A stretch of DNA of 49,909 bases, taken from Bacteroidetes bacterium HGW-Bacteroidetes-16 (GTDB lineage: Bacteria > Bacteroidota > Bacteroidia > Bacteroidales > F082). Under the pieces are notes generated by a model that searched no databases, was not told where the DNA came from, and worked only from the letters and a program-made list of their open reading frames with translations. Location of the stretch: NCBI GenBank assembly GCA_002840975.1, contig PHDN01000033.1:1-49909 (forward strand), read 5' to 3'. Below, one piece after another: positions 33,223-41,214 of the stretch; position 1 is the stretch's first letter, and each line of letters begins with the position of its first letter. The position numbers were made by a program, and so were the translations under genes.

Positions 33223-33933
33223 TTATTTGGCCATTGCAATGGCTTTTAATTCCGCAGGCATTTTTTCGATGGCATAACGCAACGCGGTGCGTGGCATGGT
33301 GGTTTTATGCTTCATAATGTAATCAAAAACGGCTGGTTCATGTTGTTTACAGGCTACTTTTAGCATCCATCCATAGCCTTTCTGAACCATGTCGTCGGTA
33401 TCTGTTAACAGGATGGTGGCAATTTCAAAAATGTCGTTTAGAAAGAGTCCTTTTTTTGCCGGAATGATTAACGAAACTGAGGCGGCACGTCGCATCCATC
33501 GGTTTGGCGACAAAGCCCAGTTTTTTAATTCATGAATAAAATGGGGATACATTTCTATAAAACTGCCAACGGTATGGTTGCAAAAGGTGTCGCATGAGGC
33601 CCAGTTGGTTACGTAGGCATTCACCCATTTTTCAAAGAGTTTAAAATCAGAGGATTCATACTTTTTTCGTAAGTAATACGACCAGTTGCAGGCTACAATG
33701 GATTCTTCCATCAGGCCCGATTGCCAAAGCGTTTCGCACAATTCAAAAATCTCCGCTTTGGGTTTGTTTTTGATGGATTTGAAGTGCTCATTGCTGATTT
33801 GGTGTATAATTGTGGACTTTACTCCGTAAAAATGTACCTCTTCCTTAAAAAACCGCAGTGCACTTTCTCTAGTCTTTTCATCCGCATTTTCCCGAAGCGA
33901 TTCACGTAAGTCTTCAATAAAATGATCCTTCAT
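33223..33933 (-). CDS. AlkD-like DNA alkylation repair protein
   Basis: A 236-residue, all-helical HEAT-like repeat protein. Family motifs: YGVKSTIIHQISN near residue 35, LWQSGLMEESIVACNW, VNAYVTNWASCDTFCNHTVG (the W and D of the active region), and LSPNRWMRRAASVSLIIPAK. This is the DNA alkylation repair (AlkC/AlkD-type) family, which excises 3- and 7-alkylpurines without base flipping. Length fits AlkD. It stands alone, about 210 bp from the kinase gene, a gap in which I see nothing clear. A MITE-like element begins 133 bp upstream of its start. Confidence 0.9.
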   Translation of the reverse strand: MKDHFIEDLRESLRENADEKTRESALRFFKEEVHFYGVKSTIIHQISNEHFKSIKNKPKAEIFELCETLWQSGLMEESIVACNWSYYLRKKYESSDFKLFEKWVNAYVTNWASCDTFCNHTVGSFIEMYPHFIHELKNWALSPNRWMRRAASVSLIIPAKKGLFLNDIFEIATILLTDTDDMVQKGYGWMLKVACKQHEPAVFDYIMKHKTTMPRTALRYAIEKMPAELKAIAMAK

Positions 33934-34065
33934 GTGATGGCTTTGTTATTTCAACTTAAATTCAGGATTGTAAATCAATTAGATTTTGATCGTTGAAACC
34001 GGAAAATTACGAAAATTTGTTATTGAAGCCCAATGATGACACACTGACTTTTTGAAAATAATTCT

Positions 34066-34362
34066 AAATGCGGTAACCGATCATCTCCCGTAAATAATAA
34101 TTAGCTTTGTTGGATAAGATATCCAACATATACATGGAAATTAAGCAATACATCTGATCGACTTGCAGTCGGATAAATCCGGCTGCAATGGATGTCCAAT
34201 AAACACATTCATTGCAGATGAATAAACCACAATAAATTCCATTCCTTGCAGGCTGGCTTTAGCCGGCTGTAATAAAAGACCCCTTATGTTTAAGCAACTG
34301 TTATATTGTAAAATCTGAAAATATCAGCAAATATCAGCATGTGATGATTGGATACTCCATTT
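34066..34362 (-). mobile_element. MITE-like structured element, copy B
   Basis: A 297-bp non-coding unit, the inverted counterpart of 14383-14678. Ends are AAATGCGGTAACCGATCATC and (reverse complement of the other end) AAATGGAGTATCCAATCATC. A perfect 6-bp duplication, AATTCT, flanks it at 34060-34065 and 34363-34368. All internal stems seen in copy A are kept, including GTTGGATA/TATCCAAC and the hairpin GGCT-TT-AGCC. The insertion lies two bases beyond the VF530 stop codon, between two convergent-free 3' and 5' regions, so no gene is broken. Confidence 0.85.
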
Positions 34363-34370
34363 AATTCTAT

Positions 34371-34619
34371 TTACTTTTCAACCGATTGGAGGTAAAGCTG
34401 CTCAAATTCTGTTCTTGCCCAGGGAGTCCGTCTCAGGAATTTCAAACTTGATTTGATGGAAGGATCTACATTAAAACAACGGATATTGATTTCACTGCCC
34501 AGGTATTCCCATCCAAACTTGGCCACCATGAATTCAAGCATTTCCTCCAGCTTTATCCCATGCAATGGATTGTTTACCTGGCCTTCAACCGAGCTGCTTC
34601 TGGCGTTTTTAATGTTCAT
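34371..34619 (-). CDS. VF530 (DUF2132) family DNA-binding protein
   Basis: About 82 residues from ATG at 34617-34619; a TTG three codons upstream is less likely. The whole protein matches the family: VNNPLHGIKLEEMLEFMVAK, FGWEYLGSEINIRCF, DPSIKSSLKFLRRTPWART. VF530 proteins are small helical proteins, described as DNA-binding from structure, with unknown cellular role. The gene begins 13 bp after the stop of the CHAT protease gene and is probably co-transcribed with it. A MITE-like copy is inserted immediately after its stop codon. Confidence 0.9.
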   Translation of the reverse strand: MNIKNARSSSVEGQVNNPLHGIKLEEMLEFMVAKFGWEYLGSEINIRCFNVDPSIKSSLKFLRRTPWARTEFEQLYLQSVEK

Positions 34620-34632
34620 ATATCGCAATAAA

Positions 34633-37600
34633 TTAGTCGCGGGTTTGTTTTCTAAACGAATATAACAGGATGATCCCGATGATAATCAGGCCACCGATCC
34701 ACAATGCATAGTTTTTCTGTTTGTTTACAATAGGCGTGGTATCACCCATCAGCACGTACGACGACCAAAAAAAAGGATGCGATTTGGCCATGTTGGCGTG
34801 TTTTAACACGGATATTTTCGCTTGCTGCAAGGCCACATCTTTTGGGAGCCCGTCTTTAAGAAACTGATAATAATTGTTCATCAACAAAGCGCCATTCTCA
34901 TCCTGAACTTCCCACAAGGTCATGACAATACTCGGCACACCTGCAAACAGAAAGCCACGTGCCAGGCTCATGATGCCTTCTCCTTTTTTAAATTTGCCCG
35001 AGCCGGTATTGCAGGCACTCAGGGTTACCTGCTTGGCGTTGAGCGATAAACCATAGATTTCATAAATGTTCAGATAAGGGGAGAGGCTGTCGTTTTTTTC
35101 ATCGTAAAAAACCAGTTTGCTCATCATGGGCAGCGTATCGTTAATGATCGTGTGCATGGCAAGGTGAAGTAATCCGTATTGCCCGGCAATCCGTTTAAAG
35201 CTTTCCTTGGTGGCCAGGCTGTCGGTAATTGCTTTGCCATTCATCAGCGCGCTCACCTCTACGACTTCCTTTTTCGCATAAGGCAATGAGCCAAAATTGC
35301 GGGATTGATTGCTCCGGGCATCATCATTTACCTTCCCCTGATAAAGTGGGGCAAATGCAAGCATGTTGTTGATTCCGTTCTGGTTCTTATTGCTAAAAAA
35401 CGGATTGTATTTTAGCGTGCCGGAAGGGGCATACGAAATAGGATGATGTAATACGATGTAAGGCAGGATGCTGTAGTTTATGTCGCCAGATGTAGTTGCG
35501 GGGGGATTGGATTCGATGAGGATTTCAAAAGGCAGGTATCCTAAAAGCCCGTCAGGTACAATCGTTATCCGGTGGTTATTGGTTTCGAGCCCGGCATTTC
35601 CCAACAGCAGGCTGTATACCATGTGCGCGTCCTGTTTAAATTGACTATACCTTTGTCGGTTTTCGACTTCAATGTGGGTGTTTTTTAAAGAGATGAGCCT
35701 GATGAGCGCATCAAAAAAGGTGCTGTCCACCGGAAATGCATCGAAGCGTGTTCCACCTGGTTCAAGCAAAATGCGATACAGTATGGTATCGGTGAGTTCG
35801 TATTCTATAAAAACTTCTTCCTTGCTGAGGTGATCTGTAATCTCCTGTACTCCGGCTACACCACTGTTGTATTTGAGTTCGTAATACTTAGGATATTCAA
35901 TTTCTATTTGATGTATCAGGCTGTCGTAACGGTTCATTAAACCAAGCAAACGGTTGTTGTAATAGGGTATTTTACGTTCATCGGGTGTTTTTTTCTCTTT
36001 CTCAGCTGCCAGGATCCGTTGTAGGGTGGCCATTTCATTTTTTATCTGGTTCTCAAAATTGAAGACCTTATCAGGCAGATCGGCAGTCTTCAGAGCATAT
36101 TGGGTATTTACAGAAGCCAGTAGTGCAGCAGATTTGGCACTTTCGGCAAATTTGAATGCCTTGTTCAGGTAAATGGTGTCACCAGTTTGTTTAAAAAGCT
36201 GGTATTCCACCCCAATTGCTTGCTGATATAGGGGTTTTAACATATCGCCCAGCACGAGTTTATTCTCGGTTGAAAGGGTGATCGAAAGTGACAGCATCTG
36301 GTCGAGCACTCTGCCAAAAGCCATTTCACTTTGAAACAAATGAGGTAGTTGGCCCGTTTTTTTTGCCAAAGCGGCCAGCGATCTGGCTTCACCGGCAAGC
36401 GCTTTGGACTTAAGGGTCTTGTTGTAGTTGTCCAGTTGAAGGCTGTCAGAGTTATTCCACAATGTGATCGCCTTGCGATAGTACAACAAAGCCGAATCGG
36501 GTTGCTCTTTATTATCCAGGAAATAATCGCCGATGGTGGTGATCAATTGCGCATTTTGGTTTGACGAAGGGCCATATAAACGCCGTGATTCCTGAAGTGA
36601 TTTTTGCAGGTAAAGATAGCCGCTATCGGGTTGATTGGAATAAAATAAAAACTCAGCGTACAGCTCATATACCTTGGTAGCACGCGTTTTGCTGATGTTT
36701 TCCAGCTTTAAAAGTTGGAGGGCCTGACGGTAGTGTGTATTTGCTTCACCCGGTTGATCCAGCAACCTGTAGCTTCTAGCCAGGTTCAGGGTTAACAGCA
36801 ACCTTAAATCATTGTCAGGTGAATAAGATAATCCCTGTTTACTGTATAACAAGGCTTCGGTATAATTTTTTGTGTTTAAGCTAATCCACCCAAGATTATA
36901 AAATGATTTTGGAATCCCAATCTCGACATCTTTGTTGATCATGTATATGTTAAGTGCATTTGAAGTAAATAATATTGCTTTGGAGAAATCGTAATTATAA
37001 AATGCGTTTAAGCCTTTATTTATATTTATTCCACCAATTGTTTTATAGCGATCGCCAAACAATGCCGTATAGAAATTCTCTGAAATATGATAATATTCAT
37101 TTGCCTCATTTGTTTTTCCAACCGATGTAGCCATCAATCCATAATTAAGATAAAATCCGGCAACCAACAAGCTATCTTTCACTATATCGCTGGTTCGTAG
37201 AATGTTATAAGCATTTTGGAAATAGGTGTAGGCCTTATCGTAATTGCCGGTGATGGCATGGGTGATTCCAATATTGAGATTCACATCGTATAAATCTCTC
37301 TTGTATTCTATGTCATCATTCAAAAGCTCAAGTACCTGATTGAAACATATCAAGGCACTGTCGAAGTAATATAGACGCATGTAGGCAATTCCCCTGTAGT
37401 TGTAACTTTGGGCAATCAGGGCACTGTCGGGTACAGGCAGGTTAATTTTTATGGAAATACTCTTGTCGAAGGAAAGTAAAGCGTCTTTATACTTTTGATG
37501 GCGATCGAAGTATTTGCCTTGCCGGTGATAAATGTCAGCCAACAGAACCGAATCGGTGATTTGATAGGTCATGGCCATTTGGAAAACCTGTGACAACAGG

Positions 37601-37884
37601 CTGTCTGCTTCCTCCTGGTGTTTATTTTCAAGGGAGTCAGCCACCAAAAGCAAATCGGATGCCTTTTGATTTCTGTTGTTTTGCGGTGTTTGTGGAATGT
37701 AGAATGGAACTGTTGATAGAGCGTAGGAAGGTATGGATATATTGGTATGACCGGTAGGTGTCGAAGTCTTCGGACAAAAAATTAAAAACAGAATCAGTAG
37801 CTTACAAATAAACAACTGCCAGGTAGATGGATCAAAAAAAACATTCACGGGCTTCAATGGTGCTAAATTCCTTATTCCTGCCAT
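34633..37884 (-). CDS. TPR-CHAT protease-like protein with C-terminal membrane anchor
   Basis: A 1,083-residue protein. An N-terminal hydrophobic segment (about 24-40, FICKLLILFLIFCP) is a signal or anchor. About ten TPR units fill residues 95-560 (YKDALLSFDKSISI, YDKAYTYFQNAYNI, FSKAILFTSNALNI and others). A helical linker follows, then a CHAT caspase-like domain (about 760-1050). The catalytic His is in YGLLHLAMHTIIND and the catalytic Cys in QVTLSACNTGSGKFKKGEGI, followed by SLARGFLFAGVPSIVMTLWE. A membrane helix (ALWIGGLIIIGIILLYSF) sits just before a basic C-terminal tail. CHAT proteases are clan CD cysteine peptidases, some acting in defence or programmed death. No substrate such as a gasdermin is next to it; only the VF530 gene is. 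Confidence 0.92.
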   Translation of the reverse strand: MAGIRNLAPLKPVNVFFDPSTWQLFICKLLILFLIFCPKTSTPTGHTNISIPSYALSTVPFYIPQTPQNNRNQKASDLLLVADSLENKHQEEADSLLSQVFQMAMTYQITDSVLLADIYHRQGKYFDRHQKYKDALLSFDKSISIKINLPVPDSALIAQSYNYRGIAYMRLYYFDSALICFNQVLELLNDDIEYKRDLYDVNLNIGITHAITGNYDKAYTYFQNAYNILRTSDIVKDSLLVAGFYLNYGLMATSVGKTNEANEYYHISENFYTALFGDRYKTIGGININKGLNAFYNYDFSKAILFTSNALNIYMINKDVEIGIPKSFYNLGWISLNTKNYTEALLYSKQGLSYSPDNDLRLLLTLNLARSYRLLDQPGEANTHYRQALQLLKLENISKTRATKVYELYAEFLFYSNQPDSGYLYLQKSLQESRRLYGPSSNQNAQLITTIGDYFLDNKEQPDSALLYYRKAITLWNNSDSLQLDNYNKTLKSKALAGEARSLAALAKKTGQLPHLFQSEMAFGRVLDQMLSLSITLSTENKLVLGDMLKPLYQQAIGVEYQLFKQTGDTIYLNKAFKFAESAKSAALLASVNTQYALKTADLPDKVFNFENQIKNEMATLQRILAAEKEKKTPDERKIPYYNNRLLGLMNRYDSLIHQIEIEYPKYYELKYNSGVAGVQEITDHLSKEEVFIEYELTDTILYRILLEPGGTRFDAFPVDSTFFDALIRLISLKNTHIEVENRQRYSQFKQDAHMVYSLLLGNAGLETNNHRITIVPDGLLGYLPFEILIESNPPATTSGDINYSILPYIVLHHPISYAPSGTLKYNPFFSNKNQNGINNMLAFAPLYQGKVNDDARSNQSRNFGSLPYAKKEVVEVSALMNGKAITDSLATKESFKRIAGQYGLLHLAMHTIINDTLPMMSKLVFYDEKNDSLSPYLNIYEIYGLSLNAKQVTLSACNTGSGKFKKGEGIMSLARGFLFAGVPSIVMTLWEVQDENGALLMNNYYQFLKDGLPKDVALQQAKISVLKHANMAKSHPFFWSSYVLMGDTTPIVNKQKNYALWIGGLIIIGIILLYSFRKQTRD

Positions 37885-38031
37885 TAATGGGACACAAAAT
37901 TAGCAAACCCTTGGTGATTTCAAAGGAAATAAGTCGGTAAATCGCGTGAATTATTTGAGCAATGTGTTTAAGTATAACCCGCACAAAGAGTTAAAACGAT
38001 TTGAAAGAATAATTTAGTACCTTGGCTTAAC

Positions 38032-38064
38032 AAAAAAAGGGGAATTGATGGCCTCAATTCCCCT
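38032..38064 (-). terminator. Terminator of the type IX substrate gene
   Basis: A perfect 11-bp stem, AGGGGAATTGA (38038-38048) with TCAATTCCCCT (38054-38064), and a 5-nt loop. On the minus strand it is followed by a run of seven T. It lies 18 bp past the stop codon at 38082. Confidence 0.92.
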
Positions 38065-38081
38065 GAAGAATAAACAGAAGG

Positions 38082-39311
38082 TTATTCAGATTTGATAAAA
38101 CGACCAGTAATATTTTCTTGGTTCGGCAGATCGGACCGCATGATATAAGTATAGCTTCCGGAATTTAATTGGTCTGTATTGATCGATACCACACCGGAAT
38201 TTTTAGCAGTCAGGTTGGTTTGTTGTACCAATTTTCCACTCAAGTCATAAATAAAAAGCGTACCTTCATTTGAGTCAATCCGGATATTGAGCTGGTTGAT
38301 CACGGGATTGGGATAAGTTAATGCTGTTCCTATGGTGGTAAATTCGCCGGATTTAAGCTCCGGGAGTTGAATTTCAACACCTTCGGCAGCAACACCCCAC
38401 TGATTTAATACCATGCCGTTTTCCTGCAACACCATGACATCCGATTGGTCTTGTAGGGCGCCGACTTTAAGGTTGACCAGTAAAGTACACAAGTGGTCAC
38501 CGTAAACATGCGAACCTGCTTTTTCTGATTCATCCATCCAGATAATTTTAACCACACCCTCTTCTATCGCGTAGTTCAGGTTGCCATCGGGTCCTTCCAC
38601 ACCGGTGATGGTCATGAGGTCGCTGGGATAGTTGATGTTCAGGTTGAAACCCGAAATGAGCTCGGTATAGTTGGAGGTGATTTCAATTTCGCTGGTTTCG
38701 GAAGAAAGGCTTACCTGGTTGCTAACTTGACCCGTTACATTGGCTAAGGAGCGACCTGAAGGTAACCAAACACCTTCTAAATCGCCGGAACCCGTTGCCC
38801 AAACTTTAGCAGTATCCGGTACCCCGAAATCACGGGCCATAAAGTCAAGTTGGACATCCTGAAATTGCCAATCACCTACCGGAAATGGTTGTCCCTGGAG
38901 TAAATAGTTAATTAACACAATAAAATAGTCAGTCCAGGTAACGGTTCCGCTTCCGTTTACGTCGGCCGCCGCGAATTCATAATCTGTAAAATCATACCAT
39001 CCAAATAGGTACATCATAATACGGAATGCATCCTGTAATGTCACCTCGCCCGGATCCAGCAAAGTTGATGAAGCCAGGTAGTAGCTGCCGTTGGGAATGC
39101 TGTCGAAAAAATATTCACCATAGTCGTTGGTCATGGTTGTTTGTATCACATTGTTGCTCATATCCAAAAGTTGCATTGTCACTTCGGGAACTGGTGTACC
39201 CGGGTCAGCGTGGTAATTCACGGTACCCGTTAATTGGTTTTGGGCAAAAATGGGGCTTAGCCAGATCATTAGTACGATGATAACTGTTGTTTTAAAGATC
39301 GTTTTTTTCAT
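38082..39311 (-). CDS. Type IX secretion substrate with dockerin-like repeat
   Basis: A 409-residue protein with a signal peptide (1-23, ending IFAQ). Residues about 27-85 form an Ig-like/SdrD-type β domain (GTPVPEVTMQLLD, EYFFDSIPNGSYYL). Residues about 86-140 are a type I dockerin-like pair: DPGEVTLQDAFRIMMYLFGW and ADVNGSGTVTWTDYFIVLIN, with calcium-loop Asp/Asn residues. A cohesin-like β region follows (about 170-320). The last 75 residues are a type A sorting domain: TYPNPVINQLNIRID, IYDLSGKLVQQ, LNSGSYTYIMRSD. It should be exported by the type IX system and anchored or released at the surface. Confidence 0.9.
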   Translation of the reverse strand: MKKTIFKTTVIIVLMIWLSPIFAQNQLTGTVNYHADPGTPVPEVTMQLLDMSNNVIQTTMTNDYGEYFFDSIPNGSYYLASSTLLDPGEVTLQDAFRIMMYLFGWYDFTDYEFAAADVNGSGTVTWTDYFIVLINYLLQGQPFPVGDWQFQDVQLDFMARDFGVPDTAKVWATGSGDLEGVWLPSGRSLANVTGQVSNQVSLSSETSEIEITSNYTELISGFNLNINYPSDLMTITGVEGPDGNLNYAIEEGVVKIIWMDESEKAGSHVYGDHLCTLLVNLKVGALQDQSDVMVLQENGMVLNQWGVAAEGVEIQLPELKSGEFTTIGTALTYPNPVINQLNIRIDSNEGTLFIYDLSGKLVQQTNLTAKNSGVVSINTDQLNSGSYTYIMRSDLPNQENITGRFIKSE

Positions 39312-39455
39312 GGTTTTAATCTTTTTATAAATAATTTGTATAACCTTCTACTTATACTGTGTAAAAAAGGCTGAAAATTCTATACTTTTTTTTAAAAAAA
39401 ATCACTTTTTTTTCATTTTTATTAAAAATAGGCAAAAAAAGGCTTGTTTTCTTGA

Positions 39456-39463
39456 TAATTTTG
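39456..39463 (+). promoter_or_regulatory. -7 promoter element of the TlpA-like gene
   Basis: TAATTTTG fits TAnnTTTG and lies 85 bp before the start codon. The leader contains a small hairpin, AGGAAAACTTTTCCT, near 39478. The surrounding 39312-39455 is very A/T-rich, with long A and T tracts, and also holds the divergent promoter of the type IX substrate. Confidence 0.45.
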
Positions 39464-39548
39464 CCGTCCGATAATGAAGGAAAACTTTTCCTCACAGAAA
39501 AATTACCCCATGTCAGGAGGATAACTAATTGAAAAGTGAATAAACCAA

Positions 39549-40961
39549 ATGAAAAACTACTTACGTACAAAATGTTTTCTGATACTAATGGGTTTGCTGA
39601 TGTTGTCGATGCCAGTTACCGGACAGGAAGGCTACCGAGTAACCGTGAAAATTAATGGGAATTCCGATACGGCTTTATTGCTCACCTGTTATTATGGAAG
39701 TAAAATAAAACTGGTTGATACGGCAACTCTCGTGTCAAAAGGCACTTTTGTTTTTGAAGGCAAAAGCCGGCTTCCGGGAGGTATCTATATGTCAGTGACT
39801 CCGGATAAAAAAAAGCTGTTTGAATTCCTGATCGGTAAAAACCAGGTGTTTAAACTTGAAACAGACACCAGCGATTATGCCGTACACATGAAAACCACAG
39901 GGTCAGAAGAAAACCAGGTGTTTTATGATTATCTGAAATTCAACGAACGAAACTATCAACATAATAAATCGATCGTAGACGAGTTAAAGGATGAGGCGGA
40001 CAGCACCCACCGATATAAACAACTTAGAGATCAGTTAGATTCGTTGAATAAAAGTTCCATTGGATACAAAATGGAGGTGATTGCCCAACATCCTGATTTG
40101 TTCGTTTCCACCTTGTTTAATGCCATGCGTGATGTGGAAGTCCCCGATAGCGTTCTTCATGGTGCCGACAGCTCACAAGCCTTTAAATATTACAAAAGGC
40201 ATTATTGGGATCATTTTGATTTAAGCGATTCCAGTCTGTTGCGCACACCACTGATTGTGAATAAGCTGGATCAATATTTTGAAAGGGCCGTGTTTTTACA
40301 TCCCGATTCGGTGGTGGTGGCCATTAATGATGTGATTTCAATGGCCCGTCCTTCTTATGAGATGGTAAGTTATCTGGTGTGGCATTTTATGTCGGAGTAC
40401 CAAAATCCAAAATACATGGGATTCGACAATATTTTTGTTCACCTGGTTGACCAATATTTTTCGAAGGAAGCCATTCAAAATACTTCACCTTCGGTACTCA
40501 CCATGTTGACAGACCGGGCCAATGTGATCAGGCCTCTTTTGCTTGGTAAACAAGCGCCAAACCTGGTTCTGGTCGACACATCCGGACAGTTAAGGTCGCT
40601 TTACGCACTTCAGCATACGTACATCCTGGTGCTGTTTTGGGATTACGATTGTGGTATCTGCAAGAGAGAAATTGCTGATTTGGAAAAAATATACAACCAG
40701 AAAACGTACGACCTGGAGATTTTTAGTGTGTGCGTGAACGGCGATTTGGATAAATGGAAAAAAACGGTTGGTGAACGACACATGCCTTGGGTAAATGTGA
40801 ATGGCACACGGAGTGCCACACCCGATTTTCACGATTTATACGACATTCATGGCACTCCGGTTATCTACTTGCTCGATCAGGAAATGAAAATTATTGCCAA
40901 GCGTATTAGCGCGGATCAAATCCCCGATCTAATTGATAACGTGGTACAAATGAAGAAATAA
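39549..40961 (+). CDS. TlpA-like thioredoxin-fold protein with DUF4369 and DUF5106 regions
   Basis: A 470-residue protein with a signal peptide (1-25, ending VTGQ). Residues about 28-130 fit DUF4369 (GYRVTVKINGNSDTALLLTC, GTFVFEGKSRLPGGIY). Residues about 135-330 are helical and DUF5106-like. The C-terminal thioredoxin domain (about 335-465) has GKQAPNLVLVDTSGQLRSLY, the redox motif WDYDCGICKREI (Cys-Gly-Ile-Cys) and the cis-Pro in HGTPVIYLLD. Such proteins are periplasmic thiol-disulfide reductases of the TlpA/ResA type. It stands alone, before the giant adhesin gene, and could service Cys-containing exported proteins, although that is only positional. Confidence 0.9.
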   Translation: MKNYLRTKCFLILMGLLMLSMPVTGQEGYRVTVKINGNSDTALLLTCYYGSKIKLVDTATLVSKGTFVFEGKSRLPGGIYMSVTPDKKKLFEFLIGKNQVFKLETDTSDYAVHMKTTGSEENQVFYDYLKFNERNYQHNKSIVDELKDEADSTHRYKQLRDQLDSLNKSSIGYKMEVIAQHPDLFVSTLFNAMRDVEVPDSVLHGADSSQAFKYYKRHYWDHFDLSDSSLLRTPLIVNKLDQYFERAVFLHPDSVVVAINDVISMARPSYEMVSYLVWHFMSEYQNPKYMGFDNIFVHLVDQYFSKEAIQNTSPSVLTMLTDRANVIRPLLLGKQAPNLVLVDTSGQLRSLYALQHTYILVLFWDYDCGICKREIADLEKIYNQKTYDLEIFSVCVNGDLDKWKKTVGERHMPWVNVNGTRSATPDFHDLYDIHGTPVIYLLDQEMKIIAKRISADQIPDLIDNVVQMKK

Positions 40962-41147
40962 AGTACTTGGATTTTCTCAATAAAGTCGAGGATGCATCAT
41001 AGTTTATTTCGATGATATCCATTTTGAATTCTTTTTTATTGTATTTTAGTGCCAAAATACAGAACTTCCAACTCGTTCATTTTATAACATAATCTACGAA
41101 CCTGGTTCTGTGCAACAAAGGCAAAAGGATTGGTTTACAATTCATTA

Positions 41148-41173
41148 TTTGTGATAATTTAAATTATCACAAA
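41148..41173. promoter_or_regulatory. 26-bp perfect palindrome upstream of the giant adhesin gene
   Basis: The half site TTTGTGATAATTT (41148-41160) is followed directly by its exact reverse complement (41161-41173). It ends 41 bp before the start codon at 41215. It is a strong operator candidate or a DNA/RNA hairpin. The CRP-like halves TGTGA/TCACA are spaced by 12 bp rather than 6. The remaining sequence in 40962-41147 shows nothing clear. Confidence 0.65.
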
Positions 41174-41214
41174 ATAGATGATTGCACGTAAACGATGGAA
41201 ATAATTCAAGTTAT

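Noticed and set aside
41148-41173. Reading the palindrome as a CRP/FNR-type site
   Set aside because: TGTGA and TCACA are 12 bp apart instead of 6, so the spacing is wrong for that family.
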